In this document: positions 1 to 6,206 of the stretch, one piece after another
Position numbering within the stretch: position 1 is the stretch's first letter
Layout: the number at the start of each line of letters is the position of its first letter
From: an uncultured Treponema sp.
Lineage (GTDB): Bacteria; Spirochaetota; Spirochaetia; Treponematales; Treponemataceae
DNA: 6,349 nucleotides
Assembly (NCBI GenBank): GCA_946538795.1
Contig: CAMNGY010000098.1
Span: 1-6,349, forward strand
Direction: 5' to 3'
The notes under the pieces: generated by a model
Told to the model about the DNA's origin: nothing
Databases searched by the model: none
The model's input: only the letters and a program-made list of their open reading frames with translations
Translations under genes and position numbers: made by a program

Positions 1-274
1 CATGTGGCTGCAGGTCTGCGAGGGCGACACGGCAGCCTTCTCCCGCGCGAACCTGCTCACCGACAGCTGGGAGAACTCAGGGGTAAAGGTCGCATACGGA
101 AAATGGAAGGCAGGCGACGACGTGAAACAGTCCGAGAAAGCCGTCGAAATCATGGTAGCCCAAAAGGCCCCTATAAACTGCGGCATATTCGAGGGAGGAA
201 ACCACCCCTGCACCTGGACCTGGGCCTATGAGATAGAAGGCATACGGGACTGGCTGTTCAGGCAGCACCGCTAA
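1..274 (+). CDS. Alpha/beta-hydrolase esterase, C-terminal fragment (5' end outside window)
   Basis: This is the last 90 or so residues of a hydrolase whose start lies beyond the left edge; the ATG at position 2 falls inside the domain and is not the real start. The fragment keeps two features of the esterase/PHB-depolymerase-like alpha/beta-hydrolase fold. EGD (residues 7-9 of the visible part) sits where the acid of the catalytic triad usually lies. GGNH (65-68) supplies the probable catalytic His, followed by TWTWAYEIEGIRDWLF, which matches the closing helix of secreted esterases of this group. The nucleophile Ser and any signal peptide are out of view. The protein ends at TAA, 65 bases before hisC, with no clear terminator between. 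Substrate unknown; such enzymes often deacylate plant polysaccharides or small esters, but that is family knowledge and not seen here. Confidence 0.72.
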   Translation, partial: MWLQVCEGDTAAFSRANLLTDSWENSGVKVAYGKWKAGDDVKQSEKAVEIMVAQKAPINCGIFEGGNHPCTWTWAYEIEGIRDWLFRQHR

Positions 275-304
275 TTGCAATCGCCCGCAAGCAGGCTCCC
301 GCCC

Positions 305-333
305 TTGTCCATGATTCTCTTTTTCTATAAAAT
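305..333 (+). promoter_or_regulatory. Candidate sigma70-type promoter of hisC
   Basis: A -35-like TTGTCC (305-310) and a -10-like TAAAAT (328-333) are separated by 17 bases. The predicted transcription start, 6-7 bases after the -10 box, falls at or within a base or two of the A of the hisC ATG at 340. The -10 matches five of six consensus bases and the -35 four of six. Identified by eye only. Confidence 0.45.
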
Positions 334-339
334 GAGGTC

Positions 340-1497
340 ATGGAATATGTTTCAAAAAGGCTCGGGAGCCTTCATCCCTATGTCCCCGGCGAGCAGCCGA
401 CGGACAGGGACTATATAAAGCTCAACGCAAACGAAAACCCCTACCCCCCGCACCCAAGCGTCATTGAGGCGGTGAAGTCCGCATTGTCCGCAACACCCGA
501 GAAGCTGGGCCTGTATCCTGACCCCGACGTGACGGAGCTCCGAGAGCAGATAGCCCGGATGCTCAACACGACCGGCGGCGTGCTTTCCCGCGCCGTCCGT
601 CCGTCCAAAGGCGAGGGCACCTGCCGCCCCGCCCCGGAGGATGAGCTGGGCTTCGAGATTACGCCGGACATGATTTTCTGCGGAAACGGCAGCGACGAGG
701 TACTGAGCTTCGTGTTCTACAGTTTCTTTGACTCGGACAGGCCCGTCGTTTTCCCGGAGCACACCTACAGCTTCTATCCGGTGTACTGCGGCTACTACAA
801 TATTCCAATGGAAAAGGTTCCTCTCCTGCCCGACTGGCGGCTGGATGTCACTTCCATGCTTGCCAAGGCCAACGAAACCGGCAGCGGGATGATTTTCGCA
901 AACCCGAACGCACCCACGGGGCTTGCGCTGACACGGAAGGAAGCAGAGCAGGTTCTGAACGCCGCGCCCAAAGGACGGGTTGTGGTCGTGGACGAAGCTT
1001 ACTGCGACTTCGGCGGCGAGAGCTGCCTGCCCCTGCTGAAGGACCACAAGAACCTGGTCATAGTCAGGACCTTCAGCAAATCCCTCTCCTTCGCCGGAAT
1101 GAGGCTGGGCTACATTGTGGCGGACCCGGAGCTGATCCGGTCCGTGTTCTGCGTAAAAAATTCATTCAACCACTTCCCCGTCGATTTCGTCGCCAAGACC
1201 GCCGCCATCGCATCCTGCAAGTCAGCCCCGTACTATGCGGACAATGCCCGCAAAGTCGTGGAGGAACGTGAGTCTTTCACAAGATTCCTGAGAGGAAAGG
1301 ACTACTTCGTGCTGGACAGCAGCACGAACTTCGTCTTTGCGCGCAAGGACGGCATGAGCGGACAGGAAATATACAGGCGGGTCAAGGAAGCCGGAATCCT
1401 CATACGGCATTTCGCAACGCCAGGCATAGAGGACTTCGTGCGCATAAGCATTGGGACCCACGAGCAGATGGAGATGCTGAGCAAGATTATGCCGTAA
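340..1497 (+). CDS. hisC: Histidinol-phosphate aminotransferase (class I/II PLP enzyme)
   Basis: A cytoplasmic PLP enzyme of 385 residues that would transfer an amino group from glutamate to imidazole-acetol phosphate in histidine synthesis. Many HisC proteins also act on aromatic keto acids. Family landmarks in order: KLNANENP (27-34), GNGSDE (115-120), NPNAPTG (188-194), DEAY (218-221), the PLP lysine K247 in TFSKS, GMRLGY with R255, and R368 in FVRISIG, the expected carboxylate-binding Arg. Between LREQIARML and ITPDMIFCGNGSDE there is an extra stretch at about residues 77-105, longer than the usual short linker in this family. ATG 340 is the only start that keeps the N-terminal YVSKRLGSLHPYVPGE. 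A GAGG lies only two bases upstream, too close for a normal Shine-Dalgarno, so translation may be leaderless. No other his gene is in view, so an aromatic or broad-specificity role remains possible. Confidence 0.93.
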   Translation: MEYVSKRLGSLHPYVPGEQPTDRDYIKLNANENPYPPHPSVIEAVKSALSATPEKLGLYPDPDVTELREQIARMLNTTGGVLSRAVRPSKGEGTCRPAPEDELGFEITPDMIFCGNGSDEVLSFVFYSFFDSDRPVVFPEHTYSFYPVYCGYYNIPMEKVPLLPDWRLDVTSMLAKANETGSGMIFANPNAPTGLALTRKEAEQVLNAAPKGRVVVVDEAYCDFGGESCLPLLKDHKNLVIVRTFSKSLSFAGMRLGYIVADPELIRSVFCVKNSFNHFPVDFVAKTAAIASCKSAPYYADNARKVVEERESFTRFLRGKDYFVLDSSTNFVFARKDGMSGQEIYRRVKEAGILIRHFATPGIEDFVRISIGTHEQMEMLSKIMP

Positions 1498-1508
1498 GGC
1501 AAAAGGGC

Positions 1509-1532
1509 AGCTCGAAAAACCGAGGCTTTTTT
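1509..1532 (+). terminator. Candidate intrinsic terminator after hisC
   Basis: CTCG (1511-1514) pairs with CGAG (1521-1524) around an AAAAAC loop. The stem extends by AG (1509-1510) to CT (1526-1527) if G1525 is bulged out. A run of T follows immediately (1528-1532). The stem is short, so termination may be partial and some read-through into the metallophosphoesterase gene is likely. Confidence 0.45.
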
Positions 1533-1545
1533 AGATTCCCAACAA

Positions 1546-1550
1546 GGAGG
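1546..1550 (+). promoter_or_regulatory. Strong Shine-Dalgarno for the metallophosphoesterase
   Basis: GGAGG (inside AAGGAGG) ends eight bases before ATG 1559. It is the clearest ribosome binding site in the window and fixes that start. The hisC and CPBP genes lack anything comparable, which shows that the organism does use canonical Shine-Dalgarno sites for some genes. Confidence 0.85.
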
Positions 1551-1558
1551 ATTCAAAG

Positions 1559-2233
1559 ATGAAATTTTTGGTCATAAGCGACCTGCACGGAAACCTGGAC
1601 GTGCTGGACAAGATGCAGGACATTTTCAAAGAAGCGGACGCGGTGCTGTTCGCAGGGGATTTCGCCAAGTTCGGGGAGCCTGCGACCGGACTGCCCGCGC
1701 TGGAAAAACTCTGTTCCATGCATGATTCCATATACTCGGTGATAGGCAACTGCGACGAGCCGGCCTTCCTGTCAGAACTGGACAGCCGCGACATATCGGT
1801 TGAGCGGACCCTGACCAGCCTGGATGGACTTTCGCTGGCTGGTTCCGGCGGGGGCAGCAAGTTCACCGGAACGACCCCCTTCGAGCGGACGGACGAGGAG
1901 CTGCTGTCGGACTTCGGCATGATAACGAGCCAGGGCGAGGGAGAATGGAACAACCTGATTGCGATAATGCACAATCCTCCCAAGGACACGAACTGCGACA
2001 TGATTTTAGGAGGAATCCACGTCGGAAGCCCCCTCCTGAGGAAGTTCATCGAGGACTACAAGCCCCTTGCCGTCGTCACGGGACACATCCACGAAAGCGT
2101 CGGAATTGACAAGATAGGGAACACGACGGTGGTAAACCCCGGCCCTCTTGCGGAAGGGCACTACGCCTGGCTCACGCTGGGAAAAACAGAAGGCCGCCAG
2201 GAAGTAAAGCAGCTGGACCTGAAAACGCTTTAA
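1559..2233 (+). CDS. Calcineurin-like metallophosphoesterase (YfcE/MJ0936-type phosphodiesterase)
   Basis: A 224-residue soluble phosphoesterase with a complete two-metal active site: D8 and H10 in SDLHGN, D34 in AGDF, N64 (with D66) in GNCDE, H138 in IMHNPP, then H176 and H178 in GHIH. The closing NPGPL (193-197) is typical of the small YfcE-like branch. Family members hydrolyse phosphodiesters or phosphomonoesters with Mn or similar metals; the natural substrate cannot be told from sequence. There is no signal peptide or membrane segment, so it is cytoplasmic. The start is fixed by GGAGG eight bases upstream. It lies 61 bases after hisC on the same strand, with a short hairpin and T-run between, so it may be partly co-transcribed or have its own promoter. 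It ends facing the large reverse-strand gene. Function beyond the family is unassigned. Confidence 0.88.
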   Translation: MKFLVISDLHGNLDVLDKMQDIFKEADAVLFAGDFAKFGEPATGLPALEKLCSMHDSIYSVIGNCDEPAFLSELDSRDISVERTLTSLDGLSLAGSGGGSKFTGTTPFERTDEELLSDFGMITSQGEGEWNNLIAIMHNPPKDTNCDMILGGIHVGSPLLRKFIEDYKPLAVVTGHIHESVGIDKIGNTTVVNPGPLAEGHYAWLTLGKTEGRQEVKQLDLKTL

Positions 2234-2244
2234 GGCGAAGGGGA

Positions 2245-2385
2245 GCTGACGCTATAAAAGGATCGGACGCCACAAAGGGCGTGCGATGCCTTGCGGGCGA
2301 AATCCCCGCCAGACCGAAGCACAGCCCCGACGAAGCACCGCCGGACGCGGGTCACGGCCCAAAGGTCCGTCAGCCCGGCGTCACC
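2245..2385. other. GC-rich foldable element in the convergent gap; possible structured RNA or small repeat element
   Basis: The 173-base gap between two convergent genes carries no credible ORF and no T-run terminator, but many complementary segments. GACGCC 2266-2271 can pair with GGCGTC 2377-2382 and so close most of the gap. ACGCC 2267-2271 can instead pair with GGCGT 2278-2282. GCGGG 2293-2297 pairs with CCCGC 2305-2309. CGCCGG 2339-2344 pairs with CCGGCG 2375-2380, enclosing ACGGCC 2354-2359 with GGTCCGT 2364-2370 (one bulge, CAAA loop). CGAAGCAC occurs twice (2315-2322 and 2331-2338). TATAAA at 2253-2258 could be a -10 box just upstream. I do not recognise any known riboswitch or RNA family. 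GC-rich sequence folds easily by chance, so this is a candidate only. Confidence 0.25.
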
Positions 2386-2406
2386 AAGTCTAAATGCCCC
2401 TGACCG

Positions 2407-4956
2407 TCACTGCCTGCCTGAAACGTCCAGCGGCAACCCGTGGAAAAACCTCCACGGCCCCTGCTGGGAAGGCTCGTACTCCTTGTCCAACAGGGAATTC
2501 AGGATGGAAATCATATCCTGCCTGTGCCTCATCAGGGCCTCCATGTCATCCTTTGCCGCCAGCGGGCTGGAGCCCCCGGTCCCCCCGGAGGAAGGCCGCT
2601 CGCCGCTGCTGAAGGCTGGCAGGCGGGTCTGCAGGGCGGCCTCATCGGAATACCAAGGCGAAAGCTCGTCGTCCGCAACGTCGGGGCTTATGTCCCCGTA
2701 ATCCCCCCCGGAGTTGTTCCAGTACATGTAGCCCCGGTTGAGCGCGTCGCGCACGCCGAAAATCTCCCGACGCACGTAATCCTTGTCATAGTAGAGCCTG
2801 TCGTAGCGCACGCCCATGTAGAATGCCTGCACCCAAGGGCGCACGATCATCCTGTTGCGGGCCGCCACCGTGTTGCGGAAGGAGCCGAAGAAGTAGATGC
2901 GGTAGGGCCGCTCCTTGACCGGCTTGTACTCCATGAAGTTCTGCTCAAAGTGCGAAGGGTAGAACATGGGGCATACGACGTCAACGTAGTTGCAGAAAAG
3001 CTCCACGTCCTGGCCCGTCCTGGTGCCGGACCGGTACCAGCCGTTTGCCCCGTAAATGTCTATGCCGATCGGGGCCTGTATGTTCGCCCGGGCGTAACGC
3101 AGGAACGACAGGAGGGCGCTCTCCTTGTCCATGCCCTCGTCCTTCCAGCGGAAGGATATGTCCCCCATGTTCTTGCCGTCAGTGGGGAAGCGGATGTAGT
3201 CAAACTGAATCTCGTCAAAACCACGGGCAACCAGCTCGCGGGCAATCTCTATGTTGTACTGCCAGACCTCCTCGCTGTAGGGGTCCACCCAGTTCTCGTC
3301 GTAATATACGGTTTTCTTGGGCAGGGGATTGCCGTCATCACCCAGCATGACGTTGCCGTTCTCGTCCAGCACGTCCTCCTCCCCCCTCACGCCTACCCAG
3401 GGCTTCTTGTTCCTCCAGTCCCAGACAGCATACTTGCCGCCACCGTAGGAGGCCAGGTTCTTGTCCTTGAACACGACGATGCGGGCGATGAGGTATATGC
3501 CCTCCTTCTTCATCTCGCTGACGAAGTTCTCCACGTCAATCTTGTACATCGTGACGGAGCCCTTCGCCTTCAGCAGCTCGCCCTCCGGCTGGAAGCGCAA
3601 AAGGCCGTAGTCGTCCTTCATGTCCACGACCAAGGCGTTCAGCCCGTTGTTCTTGGCCAGCTTCTTGTATTTCTCGATTCCGGTGGCGTTCCTCAGCTGG
3701 TAGGCGGAAGCGTACAGGGCCTTCCTGCCGTCCGCGACATCGCCGTACTCCGTCTGCGCCTTGTCGGGGTTCAGGAGCCACAGCTCCGACAGCTGCAATG
3801 CCGTCCCGAAGCCGCTCACGGACGACGGAACGTATGCCGCGTTGGGGCGGATCCCGGACTTGAGCTGAGAGAGCCATGACCTGCTTGTGGCGGGCATATC
3901 CGCAAGGCTGCCCGAGTCCAGCGAGAGGGATGCTATATTGCCCACCGTGGAAAACACCAGGTTCCCGCCGGACTGGCACAGGCCGTCAATGGTGTCGGCG
4001 GCCTCCTTGCCCTTGTAGACGGTGACGGCCCGCTTGTTCTCCCAGTCAAAGCGGTAGACGTTCGGCAGATAGGAGTTTGCCAGGTATATGTCCGTATAGA
4101 GCTTGCCGTCGGAATCCTTCACGATGACGGGCAGGATGTCGCTCAGCTCGTCGGTCTGGGTCTGGCTGGGCATGATGGCAAGGCCCGCGGACACGTCAAT
4201 CCATGCCGGCCTCGCCGCGTCCGCCCGGTAGTAGGAGAAGCCGTATATCGAATGTGCCATGAAGACGACCAGCTCGCTGCCGGTCACCTCGCCCGCCTTG
4301 TTGTGTACCTTCATGCTCGTGCAGGCGACGGCCTTTATCCCCGGCGTGTAGCGGCTGGTGGAGCCTATGGACTTCCAGCTCGTCCCGCCGTCACGGGACA
4401 GGTAGACCGCGTCCTTCGTCGCCGTCACCAGGATGTTCTCGTCGAAGGGGTCGGCGGAGATGTCCTTGAGGATCTGCACCTGCCTGTCCAGGCTCTTGCT
4501 CTCGCCGTCGTAGCTTTTGACCGTCAGGAAGGGAAGGCCATCGTTGCACTCCTGGAAGGCAGTCAGGTCTGAAGATTTGATGATTCCCTTGTCGCTCAGC
4601 AGGTACCAGAAGCTGGCCGTCCTGAGAATCTGGCTGACGGAACCTCCCGCCCAGAGGGGCTGGCGCGTCCCGGATGACAGGAGCTTGTACAGGCCGTCAT
4701 CGCAGCCGATGATGAGAGGCTCAGTCTCGGCAACCGGCTTCGCGTTGCTGGGAATGCCCGACGGCAGCCTGTAGAGGGGCTTGGTCTGGGCGAGGGCCGG
4801 TCCGGCGCACAGGCACATATATAGAAGAAAACATACAAAGAAGCTATATCGAATGGAATGAAAACCTCTAAAAATGGGGACAGCCAGCTTTTTTGAAATA
4901 CCCGAGTATTTTGACATAGATTTTCGCATATCTTGATAATCGGCAGTTCGTTTCAT
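2407..4956 (-). CDS. Secreted DUF4015 glycoside-hydrolase-like protein with N-terminal propeller-like region
   Basis: An exported protein of about 849 residues. Numbering below is from ATG 4956. A basic N-terminus leads into a hydrophobic stretch (about 38-55, SFFVCFLLYMCLCAG) ending in ALA-Q, a plausible signal peptidase I site near residue 56. About 75-350 looks like BNR/YCF48-type beta-propeller sequence, with one clear Asp-box, SRDGGTSW (187-194). About 415-765 is the DUF4015 putative glycosyl hydrolase domain (Pfam), with NGLNALVVDMKDD, GFDEIQFDYIRFP (579-591), GIDIYG, DVVCPMFYPSH and GYMYWNN. D586 in QFDY is a likely active-site acid by analogy with TIM-barrel hydrolases. A Ser/Gly-rich linker (about 783-797) and a short helical tail close the protein. 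The start is uncertain: GTG 5001, ATG 4929 and ATG 4917 share the frame and none has a good Shine-Dalgarno. The family's substrate is not established. It converges on the metallophosphoesterase gene. Confidence 0.85.
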   Translation of the reverse strand: MKRTADYQDMRKSMSKYSGISKKLAVPIFRGFHSIRYSFFVCFLLYMCLCAGPALAQTKPLYRLPSGIPSNAKPVAETEPLIIGCDDGLYKLLSSGTRQPLWAGGSVSQILRTASFWYLLSDKGIIKSSDLTAFQECNDGLPFLTVKSYDGESKSLDRQVQILKDISADPFDENILVTATKDAVYLSRDGGTSWKSIGSTSRYTPGIKAVACTSMKVHNKAGEVTGSELVVFMAHSIYGFSYYRADAARPAWIDVSAGLAIMPSQTQTDELSDILPVIVKDSDGKLYTDIYLANSYLPNVYRFDWENKRAVTVYKGKEAADTIDGLCQSGGNLVFSTVGNIASLSLDSGSLADMPATSRSWLSQLKSGIRPNAAYVPSSVSGFGTALQLSELWLLNPDKAQTEYGDVADGRKALYASAYQLRNATGIEKYKKLAKNNGLNALVVDMKDDYGLLRFQPEGELLKAKGSVTMYKIDVENFVSEMKKEGIYLIARIVVFKDKNLASYGGGKYAVWDWRNKKPWVGVRGEEDVLDENGNVMLGDDGNPLPKKTVYYDENWVDPYSEEVWQYNIEIARELVARGFDEIQFDYIRFPTDGKNMGDISFRWKDEGMDKESALLSFLRYARANIQAPIGIDIYGANGWYRSGTRTGQDVELFCNYVDVVCPMFYPSHFEQNFMEYKPVKERPYRIYFFGSFRNTVAARNRMIVRPWVQAFYMGVRYDRLYYDKDYVRREIFGVRDALNRGYMYWNNSGGDYGDISPDVADDELSPWYSDEAALQTRLPAFSSGERPSSGGTGGSSPLAAKDDMEALMRHRQDMISILNSLLDKEYEPSQQGPWRFFHGLPLDVSGRQ

Positions 4957-5022
4957 CCTGTTAAGGAAACAAGCCGCAGGGGGCAAGATTACGGGGAGCA
5001 CTCATTTTTCCCGTACAGCACG

Positions 5023-5094
5023 TTGTATTTGGAACGACAAAAACACCCGTAAAACTTGTATTTGAAGCTTGAAAAAGGCCCATAAAACTTGTAT
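5023..5094. repeat. Two 33-bp imperfect tandem repeats plus a partial third copy
   Basis: TTGTAT recurs at 5023, 5056 and 5089, exactly 33 bases apart each time. The units 5023-5055 and 5056-5088 agree at 25 of 33 positions, sharing TTGTATTTG at the start and TAAAAC at the end. The third copy matches only its first six bases clearly. The array is AT-richer than its surroundings. It lies upstream of the reverse-strand DUF4015 gene and just ahead of the forward-strand small ORF and CPBP gene. A 33-bp period is close to three helical turns, so copies would face the same side of the DNA, as in tandem regulator sites. No binding protein can be named. Confidence 0.6.
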
Positions 5095-5097
5095 CCT
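5069..5097 (+). promoter_or_regulatory. Candidate sigma70-type promoter for the small ORF and CPBP gene
   Basis: TTGAAA (5069-5074) and TATCCT (5092-5097) are separated by 17 bases, matching the -35 and -10 consensus at five and four of six positions. Transcription would begin near 5104, just ahead of an AAGGG (5105-5109) and the ATG at 5115. The -35 lies inside the second 33-bp repeat and the -10 overlaps the third TTGTAT, so a protein binding the repeats would affect this promoter. Confidence 0.4.
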
Positions 5098-5114
5098 GTG
5101 TGCGAAGGGTCAGA

Positions 5115-5278
5115 ATGGAACGGCGGAGGCTGAAGGAGCTGGAACAATGGCTGGAGCTGGCGCGGATAGTCTACCGCTGCCGCAACGTCAGGGGACGCGG
5201 TACGGCCTCCTCACGCTACCCCACTATGCCGCCTTCCTCCTTGCGGACGACCTGAAGAACGGAACGATGAAATTTTGA
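5115..5278 (+). pseudogene. Small ORF, apparently frameshifted at a G-run
   Basis: From ATG 5115, with AAGGG five bases upstream, the sequence codes MERRRLKELEQWLELARIVY, a charged amphipathic start with codon use like the neighbours. As written the frame continues to a TGA at 5253-5255 (46 residues), but its second half loses gene-like character. A different frame then carries LLTLPHYAAFLLADDLKNG and ends at TGA 5276-5278. Adding one G at GGGG 5191-5194 joins the two halves into a coherent protein of 54 residues. It could be a decayed gene, a sequencing error, a programmed or phase-variable shift, or coincidence. I recognise no family. It lies 25 bases before the CPBP gene and probably shares its transcript. 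Confidence 0.4.
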
Positions 5279-5303
5279 GTTTTTAAGCCATGAACCCCGA
5301 ACT

Positions 5304-6074
5304 ATGACCCTCGAAAAAACAGAACGCACTGCCCCAGGAACAAATGAGACCCTCCTCCTGACGGCCGCCGCCGCGGGCCTGTTCGTGTTCCAGAGCCTTG
5401 CGAGCAAAGCGGGCGGCCTTGTCGCGGGCTTCTTCGATTATGATTCCATCGACAAGGACGGCGTTTTCATGTACATCACCGTGCATCACCTCGTCCAGAT
5501 GGCCATCGCCTGTGCGGCCATCGCGATTGCCGGGAAGATGCCCGGCGGACCGGGCATGCTGCGGGGCGCGGATTTTCACCTGAAGCCTAGGCTGAGCAAA
5601 ACCGGTATCCGGTATACGGCGGTTTTCTCCGTCATCATCACGGCATACGTTTTCATCTCATATATCGCCGCGTACAGGCTGGGCAGGATTGAGCCACCCG
5701 GCTGCAAGCTGACGGCGGTCAATGTCCTCGGGAGCCTCGGCTTCCAGCTGCTGCTTTCCGGCACGTCGGAAGAAATCCTGTTCCGCTCACTCCCCATAAC
5801 GATTTTGCGTTTGCTTCCGTCACGGCAGGGACACGGCAGGCAGTTCCTGCCCGTCGTGATTGCCGCATTCCTCTTTTCGCTCGCGCACATACGCTGGAGC
5901 CTGTTCCCGATCAGCGTGTCTTTCTCCTGCTTCCAGCTCATATACGCGTTCATACTGGGCATCGCATACGGAATCACGTTCCTGAAATCACGGAGCGTGC
6001 TTTACCCGGCAGTCATGCACGGGCTGAGCAACTTCGTGATGGTGGGTACTGGCTATATGTTCGCGCTGATCTGA
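5304..6074 (+). CDS. CPBP-family intramembrane metalloprotease homologue
   Basis: A 256-residue integral membrane protein with the three motifs of the CPBP (CAAX protease and bacteriocin-processing, Abi) family: SEEILFR with E156, E157 and R161; FSLAH with F191 and H195; and HGLSN with H239 and N243. All expected catalytic or metal-binding positions are present, so it may be an active glutamate-type intramembrane protease like Rce1. Hydrophobic segments lie at about 17-33, 54-77, 103-124, 140-152, 182-197, 208-226 and 231-256. In bacteria such proteins serve in peptide maturation, bacteriocin immunity or regulator cleavage; the substrate here is unknown. ATG 5304 is the first in-frame start after the TGA at 5268-5270 and has no recognisable Shine-Dalgarno, so translation may be weak or coupled to the small ORF just upstream. 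A hairpin with a T-rich tract follows about 60 bases after its stop. Confidence 0.85.
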   Translation: MTLEKTERTAPGTNETLLLTAAAAGLFVFQSLASKAGGLVAGFFDYDSIDKDGVFMYITVHHLVQMAIACAAIAIAGKMPGGPGMLRGADFHLKPRLSKTGIRYTAVFSVIITAYVFISYIAAYRLGRIEPPGCKLTAVNVLGSLGFQLLLSGTSEEILFRSLPITILRLLPSRQGHGRQFLPVVIAAFLFSLAHIRWSLFPISVSFSCFQLIYAFILGIAYGITFLKSRSVLYPAVMHGLSNFVMVGTGYMFALI

Positions 6075-6132
6075 AACGGCTGTTTGAAGAATCCTTGCAG
6101 TCCGCCTGCTTACGCGCCGTCACGACGGGAGA

Positions 6133-6168
6133 CCAGGCCTCCCTGACGAATCCCTGGCTTTTTCTTTT
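6133..6168 (+). terminator. Candidate intrinsic terminator of the CPBP gene
   Basis: CCAGG (6133-6137) pairs with CCTGG (6153-6157) over a 15-base loop, followed after one C by a T-rich stretch, TTTTTCTTTT (6159-6168). The stem is short and the loop long, so its strength is uncertain. Position after the last gene and the T tract are what support it. Confidence 0.42.
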
Positions 6169-6183
6169 CCTGAAAGAAGATCA

Positions 6184-6205
6184 CCAATGCGCACACGAGC
6201 ATTGG
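6184..6205. repeat. Perfect 7-bp inverted repeat
   Basis: CCAATGC (6184-6190) and GCATTGG (6199-6205) form a perfect stem over the 8-base loop GCACACGA. It lies just beyond the candidate CPBP terminator. No T-run follows, so it is not an obvious terminator in its own right; it could be an operator half-site pair or part of a larger structure. Confidence 0.4.
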
Positions 6206-6206
6206 G

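Noticed and set aside
352..1047. Reverse-strand open frame of 231 codons inside hisC
   Set aside because: It is fully antisense to hisC, whose motifs are complete, and it has no recognisable domain or ribosome site.
1531..2049. Reverse-strand open frame of 172 codons
   Set aside because: Antisense to the metallophosphoesterase; Ser and Pro rich, low-quality translation.
2245..2385. Known riboswitch (cobalamin, FMN or c-di-GMP type)
   Set aside because: Short stretches such as GAAATCCCCGCC recall riboswitch cores, but the conserved boxes are not in order, and no gene lies directly downstream on either strand.
2440..3879. Long forward-strand open frame of 479 codons
   Set aside because: It lies antisense to the DUF4015 gene, which has clear domain motifs. 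The forward translation is Val, Leu, His and Arg rich with no domain, as expected for the mirror of a GC-rich gene.
4770..4850. Lipoprotein signal (lipobox) in the DUF4015 protein
   Set aside because: Cys residues occur in FFVC, LYMC and CLC, but none has a small residue before the Cys as in a standard lipobox; ALA-Q fits signal peptidase I better.
4961..5005. 14-codon leader ORF on the reverse strand just before ATG 4956
   Set aside because: It opens at ATG 5005 and stops five bases before ATG 4956, which could suggest coupling, but it has no good Shine-Dalgarno and no attenuator structure I can see.
5023..5094. CRISPR array
   Set aside because: The 33-bp units are tandem with no spacers, only two full copies exist, they differ at eight positions, and no cas gene is present.
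5290..5307. Five-codon ORF whose TGA overlaps the CPBP ATG as ATGA
   Set aside because: Too short and without a ribosome site; the overlap is likely chance.
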